Positions 1 to 5,320 of a stretch of DNA of 5,320 nt are shown one piece after another (within the stretch, counting starts at the first letter, position 1; every line of letters starts with the position of its first letter). The stretch lies in assembly GCA_038319215.1 (NCBI GenBank), contig JBBQCZ010000221.1, positions 1 to 5,320 on the forward strand, in the 5' to 3' direction. Origin of the DNA: Bact-19 sp038319215 (lineage in GTDB: Bacteria > Bacteroidota > Bacteroidia > Bacteroidales > ML635J-15). A program made the translations under genes and the position numbers. The notes under the pieces were generated by a model. It searched no databases and had not been told where the DNA came from. It worked only from the letters and a program-made list of their open reading frames with translations.

Positions 1-2
1 GA

Positions 3-149
3 TACGACAAGTACAATAGCCGAAGTTTATTTAAAATAAAATCTATAAACGACACATCAATTTCGTTAACTCAATTTTTCAGCACAGGATTTCAAAAAGA
101 ATATTACATGCGAAAAACTGTGCTAGAGGAAGAAAATGAAGATTTTTAA
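3..149 (+). CDS. 3' end of an unidentified protein, truncated by the window edge
   Basis: The frame starting at base 3 is open from the left edge to a TAA at 147-149 and gives 48 residues. The other two + frames hit stops within the first 40 bases, so this is the only + frame that could carry a gene end here. The peptide is mixed polar and aromatic (it contains FFSTGFQKEYYMRK) and ends in an acidic tail, EEENEDF. I recognise no domain or motif and assign no function. The gene lies on the same strand as the aminotransferase, about 100 bp upstream. Whether the two are co-transcribed is unclear, because the spacer is long enough to hold a separate promoter. The alternative is chance open sequence, but codon use resembles the neighbouring genes. 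Confidence 0.55.
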   Translation, partial: YDKYNSRSLFKIKSINDTSISLTQFFSTGFQKEYYMRKTVLEEENEDF

Positions 150-248
150 TTCTTAATTTTCTATTCTTATGTTTTAAAATACATAAAAATACCACTGCTG
201 TTTAAAATATGTTTTATATAATTGTACCGAATAAAAGTTTTAATATTT

Positions 249-1565
249 ATGATGGACACACCAGTAAATGCAAATATCGTTAATTCGGAAATAGAGAAAT
301 CGGGATTAAAGAATTTAGGAAAAGCGACAATACGCGAAATTGTTGGACTTGTAAATAAAATACAGGAAGCCTCTGGCGTTAAATTTATCCGAATGGAAAT
401 GGGAGTTCCTGGATTAAAACCACCTCAAATAGGAATTGACGCAGAAATAGAAGCGCTAAGAAATGGCGTAGCATCTGACTATCCAATGGTTGATGGTGTA
501 AAATCTTTAAAAACCGAGTCTTCGATATTTATCAAAAACTTTATGGGTATCGATATAAATGCCGAATCGTGTATTCCTACCGTTGGTTCAATGCAAGGCG
601 CTTATGCTACGTTTTTGCTTTGCGCGAACTTAGAACCAGCAAAAGATACTGCTCTGTTTATTGACCCTGGTTTTCCAGTTCAAAAACAACAGTTTAAAGT
701 TATGGGTCATAAATATGAGAGTTTTGATGTTTACAATTACAGAGGCGAAGCACTTAAAGAAAAAATAGAATCATTTCTATCCAAAGGAAATATAAACTCA
801 ATAATTTATTCTAATCCTAACAATCCGAGCTGGATTTGTTTTACCGACGATGAACTTAAAATTATTGGAGAATTAGCTACAAAATATGATGTGATAGTTA
901 TTGAAGACTTGGCTTATTTTGGCATGGATTTCCGCAAAGATTTATATCATCCTGGACAAGCGCCATATCAGGCATCTGTTGCAAACTATACCGACAACTA
1001 TGTATTATTGATTTCTGGTTCAAAAGCATTTAGTTATGCTGGGCAAAGAATTGCAGTTGTCGCCATTTCTGATAAAATTTATAATAGACATTATCCAAAT
1101 CTTTTGGAACGTTTTGGATGCGATAGATTTGGATATACTTTTGTTTTAAGAATTATTTATGCTCTAAGTTCTGGAGCCACACATTCAGCTCAATACGCTT
1201 TAGCTGCAATGCTAAAAGCTGCAAATGAAGGTAAATTCAATTTCATTGATGAAGTTAAAGAATATGGTAATAGAGCAAAAATAATGAAACAGATGTTCCT
1301 TGAGGCTGGATTTAAAATTGTTTATGATAAAGACCTGGGTGTAGATATTGCAGATGGTTTTTATTTTACAATTTCATATCCTGGATTAAGCGGAAGCGAT
1401 CTTGTAAAAGAACTATTAAATTACGGAATTAGTGCTATTTCACTTGATAATACTGGAAGTACCAGAAAAGAAGGGCTGCGAGCTTGTGTTTCTCAAATTA
1501 CAAATGAAAAAATGACGGTATTACAAGAGAGATTAAATATCTTTAAGACTAATCATACTAACTAA
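249..1565 (+). CDS. PLP-dependent aminotransferase, class I/II (fold type I)
   Basis: This is a cytosolic transaminase that moves an amino group between an amino acid and a 2-oxo acid using pyridoxal phosphate. Numbered from the ATG at 249 (438 residues), the visible landmarks are NPNNP at 189-193 (the NP-x-NP loop of the family), the cofactor-ring aspartate D220 followed by Y223 in EDLAYF, the Schiff-base lysine K259 in SGSKAFSYAGQR with phosphate-binding R267, and R411 in GLRACVSQ, the usual substrate-carboxylate arginine. Length is normal for the family and all key residues are present. An in-frame TTG at 222 would add nine residues, but the family as I know it in Bacteroidota begins close to 'MDxPV', so I choose ATG 249 (ATG 252 is equally possible). 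No Shine-Dalgarno is visible; the leader is A/T-rich. The stop overlaps the next start by one base (TAATG), so translation is probably coupled. The substrate is not determinable. Resemblance to a Bacteroidota-wide aminotransferase family is from memory, not a search. Confidence 0.93.
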   Translation: MMDTPVNANIVNSEIEKSGLKNLGKATIREIVGLVNKIQEASGVKFIRMEMGVPGLKPPQIGIDAEIEALRNGVASDYPMVDGVKSLKTESSIFIKNFMGIDINAESCIPTVGSMQGAYATFLLCANLEPAKDTALFIDPGFPVQKQQFKVMGHKYESFDVYNYRGEALKEKIESFLSKGNINSIIYSNPNNPSWICFTDDELKIIGELATKYDVIVIEDLAYFGMDFRKDLYHPGQAPYQASVANYTDNYVLLISGSKAFSYAGQRIAVVAISDKIYNRHYPNLLERFGCDRFGYTFVLRIIYALSSGATHSAQYALAAMLKAANEGKFNFIDEVKEYGNRAKIMKQMFLEAGFKIVYDKDLGVDIADGFYFTISYPGLSGSDLVKELLNYGISAISLDNTGSTRKEGLRACVSQITNEKMTVLQERLNIFKTNHTN

Positions 1566-1909
1566 TGGCCTTAATTTTAAATTCGCAAAACCACACTGCC
1601 GAAGGAATATTGCAAGTTTTATCTGGAGCTTTTCCAGATTTAAAACCTTATATTTCGAATAAGACTACTATTATTATTCCAAAAAAGAAAATTTCATGCG
1701 TTGTAAGACTTCGGAAAAACAAGATTAAAATATACGGAGATCTTAACACCAAACATCCATTGAATATGATCTTAATTATATTTGGAATATTATTAGGTCT
1801 TTTTGGTGTTTTGCTTTTTGCTCCAATTCTTTATCTTTCTTATGCTAAGGCTAATAGTAAATTTAAAAGAGAAGTTTTTTCTGCTCTAAATAATTCTGTA
1901 AATGTTTGA
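1565..1909 (+). CDS. small single-pass membrane protein of unknown function
   Basis: The product is 114 residues. Residues 1-30 look like a short helical segment ending in FPDLKPY. Residues 33-60 alternate hydrophobic and basic residues (TTIIIPKKK, VVRLRKNKIKIYGD) as in two or three beta strands. Residues 67-92 form one long hydrophobic stretch, enough for one membrane helix or a tight hairpin, and the last 20 residues are basic and soluble. Many positive charges flank the helix on both sides, so topology is uncertain. The ATG overlaps the stop of the aminotransferase gene by one base, and the gene's own end overlaps the HD-domain gene by 8 bp. This placement argues that it is a real, co-translated gene. 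I recognise no named family. Bacteroidota genomes contain many short proteins with this soluble beta part plus C-terminal helix layout, generally without known function. A role linking the neighbouring enzymes to the membrane is speculation. Confidence 0.75.
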   Translation: MALILNSQNHTAEGILQVLSGAFPDLKPYISNKTTIIIPKKKISCVVRLRKNKIKIYGDLNTKHPLNMILIIFGILLGLFGVLLFAPILYLSYAKANSKFKREVFSALNNSVNV

Positions 1910-2675
1910 TATTGACCAATACATTAAAATTTTTGATAATTACACTGGTTCTTTTTTAAGTCAAAGCATTTCGGAAAACACTAGAGAAAATATATATTTA
2001 AAAATACTACACAGTAAAAATGTTTTAATGCATTGTGAAAACATTGCAAAATCTGAGAATCTTGATAAAGAAGACTTTTTTGTTGCTCAACTTTGTGGGC
2101 TATTCCATGATATAGGGCGTTTCGAACAGTTTACAAAATATCATACTTTTAGAGACGACCAATCGGTATATCATGGAGCTCTTGGAGTTGAAATCCTGGA
2201 AAAGGAAAAAATCCTAGAAAATTTGCCAATAAAAATTCAAGAGTTTGTTTTATCAGCTGTTTTAAACCACGGATTGATAAGAATTCCAGAGAATACAACA
2301 GGAAAATCTCTATTTTTTTCAAAACTAATTAGAGACGCTGACAAAGCTGATATATTTAGAATAGTTGCAAAATACTATCATAGCTCTGGTCCACGAAATA
2401 TTGCTTTGGAATATGGTCTTGATGACTTACCCGAAATCTCATCAAAAGTTTTGGATAGTTTTTATAATTTTAGCATAATCTCAAAAGACGATCTTAAAAC
2501 ACTCAATGACTTTAAAACAATGCAATTAGCATGGATTTTCGATTTAAATTTCAAATACACAAAACTGCATATCTTAAAGAATAATTATACCGATATTGTG
2601 CTAGATAGTATTACAGACGAAAAGCCAAAATTAAGAATTAGAGAAATAATAAGTGGCAAGCTGTTAATCCAGTAA
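1902..2675 (+). CDS. HD-domain metal-dependent phosphohydrolase
   Basis: The 257-residue product carries an HD domain in its N-terminal 60%. Likely metal ligands, in order, are H37 (in LHSKNV), the H69-D70 doublet (in LFHDIGRFEQF), H91 (in YHGALGVEIL), H123 (in LNHG) and D145 (in RDADKAD). The extra histidines between HD and the last aspartate resemble HD proteins with a two-metal centre, rather than the minimal one-metal H-HD-D set. Such enzymes hydrolyse phosphate esters, including nucleotides and cyclic nucleotides; nothing here shows which. Residues 151-257 are predicted mostly helical and match nothing I know. There is no signal peptide, so it is probably cytosolic. The ATG lies inside the end of the upstream gene (8-bp overlap), and no clear Shine-Dalgarno precedes it, which favours translational coupling. 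It is the last gene of the overlapping trio: the next gene is 161 bp away behind a hairpin and a likely promoter. Confidence 0.88.
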   Translation: MFDIDQYIKIFDNYTGSFLSQSISENTRENIYLKILHSKNVLMHCENIAKSENLDKEDFFVAQLCGLFHDIGRFEQFTKYHTFRDDQSVYHGALGVEILEKEKILENLPIKIQEFVLSAVLNHGLIRIPENTTGKSLFFSKLIRDADKADIFRIVAKYYHSSGPRNIALEYGLDDLPEISSKVLDSFYNFSIISKDDLKTLNDFKTMQLAWIFDLNFKYTKLHILKNNYTDIVLDSITDEKPKLRIREIISGKLLIQ

Positions 2676-2691
2676 TTATTGCCGAAATACG

Positions 2692-2722
2692 TTTTGACGA
2701 TGTCATTCTTCATTTTGACGAT
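2692..2722 (+). repeat. short tandem direct repeat in the spacer
   Basis: The 10-mer TTTTGACGAT occurs at 2692-2701 and again at 2713-2722, a 21-bp period. A CATT follows in both copies (2703-2706 and 2730-2733), but not at the same offset, so the units are diverged. The second copy also forms the outer left arm of the hairpin at 2713-2766. It could be a remnant of an intergenic repeat element or a pair of protein-binding sites. Confidence 0.5.
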
Positions 2723-2766
2723 TCCATGTCATTTCGCAAAAGCTGCATGACCATGGAATGTCAAAA
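2713..2766. repeat. long imperfect inverted repeat (hairpin) downstream of the HD gene
   Basis: The left arm at 2713-2732 pairs with the right arm at 2747-2766. TTTTGAC pairs with GTCAAAA (7 bp), ATTCCATG with CATGGAAT (8 bp) and TCAT with ATGA (4 bp). The only interruptions are single unpaired bases at 2720 and 2751. The 14-base loop contains GCA and TGC that could pair further. That is 19 pairs in 54 bases, which is far from chance. No T-run follows on either strand, so it is not a textbook intrinsic terminator. It may still end or stabilise the transcript of the upstream trio, or be a small mobile palindromic repeat. The outer arms also contribute TTTT/AAAA ends that would suit a bidirectional element. 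Confidence 0.75.
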
Positions 2767-2788
2767 GCTAATGTCAATAAACAATAAG

Positions 2789-2820
2789 TTAGGAACGAAA
2801 CTTAATTTTTATTATTTTTG
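2789..2820 (+). promoter_or_regulatory. candidate Bacteroidota-type promoter for the mutase gene
   Basis: TATTTTTG at 2813-2820 fits the Bacteroidota -7 consensus TAnnTTTG exactly. TTAG at 2789-2792 is a one-mismatch version of the -33 TTTG box at a 20-bp spacing, within the expected range. Transcription would start a few bases after 2820, giving a very short leader that begins in or near a run of nine A at 2821-2829, with the ATG at 2837. The leader has no clear Shine-Dalgarno, which is usual in this phylum. In an AT-rich spacer a TAnnTTTG match can arise by chance. Confidence 0.4.
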
Positions 2821-2836
2821 AAAAAAAAAGCGAATT

Positions 2837-4201
2837 ATGAAAGCATTTAAGGCATACGACATCAGAGGGATTTACAATAAAGATTTTAATAAAGACGACG
2901 TTTACAAAGTGGGATTTTTCTTGCCGCAAGTACTAAAGGCGGATAAAATTTTGATTGGAAACGATGTTAGAGAGTCATCACCTGAGATTCTAGAATATTT
3001 GATAAAAGGGATTACTGATGCTGGAATTGACGTATATTATGCTGGTTTAGCAACCACTCCAATGATTTATTATTCGACTGCAAAATTTGGTTTCGATGGT
3101 TCGGTAATGATTACCGCTTCGCATAATCCTGCCGAATATAATGGATTAAAAGTTTCTGGAACAGATGCTCGTCCTGTTGGTTACGACACAGGTCTTAACG
3201 AAGTTGAGGCGCTAATGCAAACTAAGGAAATTGTTGTTGCTGCAAAAAAAGGAAAATATCATGAAATTAATGTAAGAGATACATATTTTGAATTTCTTAA
3301 ATCTTATGTTCCGGATTTGTCAAATCTAAAGATTAGTATGGACATAAGTAACGGAATGGCAGGATTGTTTATTAAAGATTTGTTGGGTGAAGACATTTTG
3401 TATTTCTTCGACGAATTGGACGGACGTTTTCCAAATCATGAAGCCAATCCACTTGTTGCAAAAAACATTGTTGATTTGCAGAATCACGTAAAAGCAAACA
3501 AATCGGATATTGGGGTAATTTTTGATGGCGACGCTGACAGAGTAATGTTTGTTGACGAGAATTCACAATTCATTTCTCCTGATTTAATGATTGCCGTCCT
3601 CTCCCATTATTTCCTCGAAGAAAAAGGTTTAAAAGGGAAAGTAATTCAGGACATACGAACATCGAAAGCTGTTGGTGAATATATTGCTCAATTTGGCAGC
3701 ACAATGGAAATGTGGCGCGTAGGTCGTGCTTATGCAGCAACAAAACTTAAAGAAATTGACGGTATTTTCGGTGGCGAACTTGCTGGACATTATTATTTTA
3801 AAGATTTCTATTTTTCGGATTCTGGTATTCTTGCCAGCTTGTTAATTTTAAATGTTATTTCTAAGATGAAAAAGAAAGGTATTTCGGTATCTCAACTGAT
3901 TGGAAAAATTAAGAAATATGAAAATTCAGGTGAGATAAATTTTAAAATAGAAGATAAACAAGGCGCTATGGACGCAGTTATTGATTATTTTAAAGCAAAA
4001 GAAAAGCCAGATGCATTCTTCGATTTCGACGGTTATAGAATCGAATATAAAGATTGGTGGTTAAATATTAGACCATCAAACACTGAACCTTACTTACGAT
4101 TTTTATGCGAGGCAAATTCAACCAAACTTCTAAATGAAATTAAAGATCAAGTAATGGGAATTATCGAAGCTTTTGGTGGAGAAATTACGGAGGGACATTA
4201 G
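2837..4201 (+). CDS. phosphomannomutase/phosphoglucomutase (alpha-D-phosphohexomutase family)
   Basis: This cytosolic enzyme interconverts hexose 6-phosphate and hexose 1-phosphate via a 1,6-bisphosphate intermediate, feeding GDP-mannose or UDP-glucose type precursors for capsule, O-antigen and glycoprotein glycans. The 454-residue length is typical. Visible motifs are YDIRG (7-11) near the N-terminus, TASHNP (93-98) with the phosphoserine S95, DGDADR (230-235) that holds the Mg2+, GGELAGH (312-318) that contacts the sugar ring, and RPSNTEP (412-418), the phosphate-binding loop of domain 4. All four domains are intact. One departure is alanine at 316, where many members have serine in GGExSGH. 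Names such as manB or algC are used for this group, but mannose versus glucose preference cannot be read here, so I give no symbol. It appears to be transcribed alone: a hairpin and candidate promoter lie upstream and a convergent gene lies downstream. Confidence 0.95.
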   Translation: MKAFKAYDIRGIYNKDFNKDDVYKVGFFLPQVLKADKILIGNDVRESSPEILEYLIKGITDAGIDVYYAGLATTPMIYYSTAKFGFDGSVMITASHNPAEYNGLKVSGTDARPVGYDTGLNEVEALMQTKEIVVAAKKGKYHEINVRDTYFEFLKSYVPDLSNLKISMDISNGMAGLFIKDLLGEDILYFFDELDGRFPNHEANPLVAKNIVDLQNHVKANKSDIGVIFDGDADRVMFVDENSQFISPDLMIAVLSHYFLEEKGLKGKVIQDIRTSKAVGEYIAQFGSTMEMWRVGRAYAATKLKEIDGIFGGELAGHYYFKDFYFSDSGILASLLILNVISKMKKKGISVSQLIGKIKKYENSGEINFKIEDKQGAMDAVIDYFKAKEKPDAFFDFDGYRIEYKDWWLNIRPSNTEPYLRFLCEANSTKLLNEIKDQVMGIIEAFGGEITEGH

Positions 4202-4226
4202 GACGGAAAATGGTAAAATTAGTAAA

Positions 4227-4251
4227 TGGTAGTTGGTAATTGGTAAGTGGT
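4227..4251 (+). repeat. TGGTnnT heptamer repeat, left block
   Basis: Three consecutive heptamers, TGGTAGT, TGGTAAT and TGGTAAG, plus a fourth TGGT run directly into the GC hairpin. A looser TGGTAAA sits at 4211-4217. The 7-bp period is not a multiple of three and no ORF uses it, so this is non-coding tandem repetition just after the mutase stop codon. It resembles low-complexity 'TTGGTAATTGGTAGTTGG' patches I recall from other Bacteroidota assemblies; that recollection has not been checked by search. Confidence 0.7.
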
Positions 4252-4270
4252 CCCGAGCCTTTGGTTCGGG
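4252..4270. terminator. GC-rich hairpin between convergent genes, probable transcription terminator
   Basis: CCCGAGCC (4252-4259) pairs with GGTTCGGG (4263-4270) through eight pairs including one G-U, around a TTT loop. It is the most GC-rich short patch in the spacer and lies between the 3' ends of the mutase and the - strand repeat protein, where a bidirectional terminator would be expected. Neither strand has a U-run after the stem, so intrinsic termination is not textbook; it may instead be a repeat element or a 3'-end stabiliser. Confidence 0.5.
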
Positions 4271-4275
4271 ATAAG

Positions 4276-4296
4276 TGGTGGTTGGTGGTTGGTTTT
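4276..4296 (+). repeat. TGGTnnT heptamer repeat, right block
   Basis: Two exact TGGTGGT units (4276-4289) and a third, TGGTTTT (4290-4296), continue on the far side of the hairpin the 7-bp motif seen on its near side. Five GG doublets separated by T or TT at 4277-4292 make this a candidate two-tetrad G-quadruplex on the + strand, i.e. in the 3' end of the mutase mRNA if transcription reads past the hairpin. Confidence 0.65.
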
Positions 4297-4314
4297 GCCG
4301 AATATCCTCACAAC

Positions 4315-5320
4315 TTATTTAAGATGGTATTCGTAAATTACAAGTTCTCGATCCTCTAAAGTATTCCATACAAAACTATTTCTTTCCTTATTAAAGAAAA
4401 CACTTAAAGCACTGTTATTCCCATATTTCTCATCATCAATTGTAACAAATAAGCTATCTTTACTTGATACAAAAAAATGTTGATTATCATCTGAATTAAT
4501 CGCAAAGTCATCGTGATAACGTTGAAATGTATTAACAATTGATGATTCTTCATTAGAGTATTTATAGCATAAATGATCGATATTACTGATAAACGTAAAA
4601 CTCAAATTCTCGTTTTTATCATATTTAATATCATAAAATACAGTCGAGTATGGACCCAAAACTTCTCCGTCATTATAAACATAAAACAATTTACTCTTAG
4701 CTTCCAATTTACTGAAAAAGAATGCAAGTTTTCCACTTTCAGAAACAGTAGAACCAGAAATTTGAAGAAAAGGACCAGAAATTTCACCATTATTATTAAT
4801 ATATCCGTCAAGGTCATTATCTACCTCAGTGTAACAATAAATAACTTTTCCATTGTCGGCTATATGAGAGAACAAACATTTCCCATAAGGCCCTTCAATA
4901 ATGCCATTATTATTAATATAAACATCATTGGAAATACTATCTTTATGAAAACAATATAGGAGTTTCCCACTATCATTTATTGCAAAACTATAATTGTCTA
5001 TACTTTTAATTCTGTGAATACGATTCCCAAAAAATGGGCCTATGCTTACTCCGTTATGATTAATATAATAATTATTAAAATACTCTTCATTATAACTTGG
5101 AGCCGAGTACATAAAAGCATATTGCCCACTTTTAGTAAACCCAATATTTGAAATTTTCACAAATGGACCTATCGAATTACCATTGACATTAACAAAATTA
5201 GCATAAAAATCGTCGTAGTAGTACCCAAAGACAAATTTTCCATTGTCAGCAATAGTTTTATGATTTGTATTTATATTTGAATATGGGCCAAAAATCCTTC
5301 CGTTTACATTAATATATGAT
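4315..5320 (-). CDS. tandem-repeat protein, beta-propeller-like, N-terminus beyond the window
   Basis: The - strand frame ending in TAA at 4315-4317 stays open to the right edge, giving at least 334 residues. The GTG at 5158-5160 is therefore not credible as a start: the same repeat pattern continues upstream of it. Six clear units each have a YINxNGxxxGP(Y/F) core, with the GP glycine codons at 5287, 5167, 5038, 4891, 4774 and 4654, i.e. 40, 43, 49, 39 and 40 residues apart. Each core is followed by a strand like ADNGK-V-Y-Y or ESGKLAFFF. Two degenerate units appear to follow to the C-terminus, which ends YEYHLK. The pattern of short aromatic beta strands with a central 'NG' turn resembles WD40/PD40-type propeller blades, where 'S-DGK-AY' is the equivalent. 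I recognise no catalytic motif. Such proteins often act as extracellular or periplasmic binding scaffolds, but the signal peptide and any anchor would lie outside the window. It converges on the mutase gene and seems unrelated to it. Confidence 0.85.
   Translation of the reverse strand, partial: SYINVNGRIFGPYSNINTNHKTIADNGKFVFGYYYDDFYANFVNVNGNSIGPFVKISNIGFTKSGQYAFMYSAPSYNEEYFNNYYINHNGVSIGPFFGNRIHRIKSIDNYSFAINDSGKLLYCFHKDSISNDVYINNNGIIEGPYGKCLFSHIADNGKVIYCYTEVDNDLDGYINNNGEISGPFLQISGSTVSESGKLAFFFSKLEAKSKLFYVYNDGEVLGPYSTVFYDIKYDKNENLSFTFISNIDHLCYKYSNEESSIVNTFQRYHDDFAINSDDNQHFFVSSKDSLFVTIDDEKYGNNSALSVFFNKERNSFVWNTLEDRELVIYEYHLK
4787..4920. repeat. near-identical DNA segments inside the repeat gene
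   Basis: The same 17-mer, CCATTATTATTAATATA, occurs at 4787-4803 and 4904-4920, exactly 117 bp (39 codons) apart. On the - strand it encodes the YINNNG core of two successive units. Weaker copies at other units (around 5050, 5180 and 5302) encode YINHNG, FVNVNG and YINVNG. Identity at the DNA level suggests recent unit duplication or gene conversion within the gene. Confidence 0.7.

Noticed and set aside
169..216. Small AT palindromes (TTTTAAAA, TAAAATATGTTTTA)
   Set aside because: Short arms made only of A and T in a very AT-rich spacer; no more than chance.
194..224. Promoter-like TATAATTG at 217-224 with ACTG about 19 bp upstream
   Set aside because: Each box has mismatches to TTTG/TAnnTTTG and the spacer is so AT-rich that such matches are expected. 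A promoter for the trio is likely somewhere in 150-248 but I cannot place it.
222..248. TTG at 222 as start of the aminotransferase, adding nine residues
   Set aside because: The added residues (LYRIKVLIF) are not part of the family's usual beginning, two ATG codons follow at 249 and 252, and there is no ribosome-binding site before the TTG.
2801..2829. T-rich tract as terminator tail for the hairpin at 2713-2766
   Set aside because: It begins about 35 bases after the stem, too far for intrinsic termination, and fits better as promoter sequence.
3372..3566. 64-residue ORF on the - strand
   Set aside because: It lies wholly inside the mutase gene on the opposite strand, has no recognisable features and overlaps conserved motif DGDADR.
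4202..4314. CRISPR-like array in the TGGT-rich spacer
   Set aside because: Units are 7 bp without spacers and there are no cas genes; this is simple tandem repetition.
4602..4817. 71-residue - strand ORF with a hydrophobic stretch
   Set aside because: It overlaps the repeat gene in a different frame. The apparent membrane segment comes from frame-shifted reading of Phe/Ser-rich repeat codons.
4573..4959. 128-residue + strand ORF opposite the repeat protein
   Set aside because: Its Ile/Asn/Thr-rich, repetitive composition is the mirror of the tandem repeats on the other strand; a shadow frame.

Overview
The window is AT-rich. It has short spacers, weak or absent Shine-Dalgarno sequences, a plausible TAnnTTTG-type promoter, and an aminotransferase whose whole-length sequence looks like a family common in Bacteroidota. 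I infer an environmental or gut member of the Bacteroidota; the genus cannot be told from this sequence. No rRNA, tRNA, CRISPR array, transposase or phage gene is visible.

Layout. Positions 3-149 hold the last 48 codons of an unidentified + strand gene, followed by a 99-bp AT-rich spacer. Three + strand genes then overlap end to start: a fold-type I PLP aminotransferase (249-1565), a 114-residue single-pass membrane protein of unknown role (1565-1909) and an HD-domain metal-dependent phosphohydrolase (1902-2675). The 1-bp and 8-bp overlaps imply one translationally coupled transcript. The 161-bp spacer after them carries a short direct repeat, a long imperfect hairpin and a candidate promoter. 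Next comes a phosphomannomutase/phosphoglucomutase (2837-4201) with all the main family motifs. It converges on a - strand gene that enters from the right edge (4315 to beyond 5320). The 113-bp convergent spacer holds a strong GC hairpin flanked on both sides by TGGTnnT heptamer repeats, which are G-rich on the + strand.

The - strand gene encodes a tandem-repeat protein with units of about 39-49 residues, each built around a 'YINxNGxxxGP(Y/F)' core and a later 'DNGK-hydrophobic-aromatic' strand. It looks like a divergent beta-propeller or WD40/PD40-like surface protein. Its reading frame is open to the window edge, so the GTG at 5160 is almost certainly not the start.

Functionally, the mutase supplies hexose-1-phosphates for nucleotide sugars and surface glycans. 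The aminotransferase and HD protein are housekeeping-type metabolic enzymes whose substrates cannot be read from sequence. I see no defence or mobile system. The points most worth a second look are the repeat protein, the coupled aminotransferase/membrane protein/HD set, and the two structured spacers.
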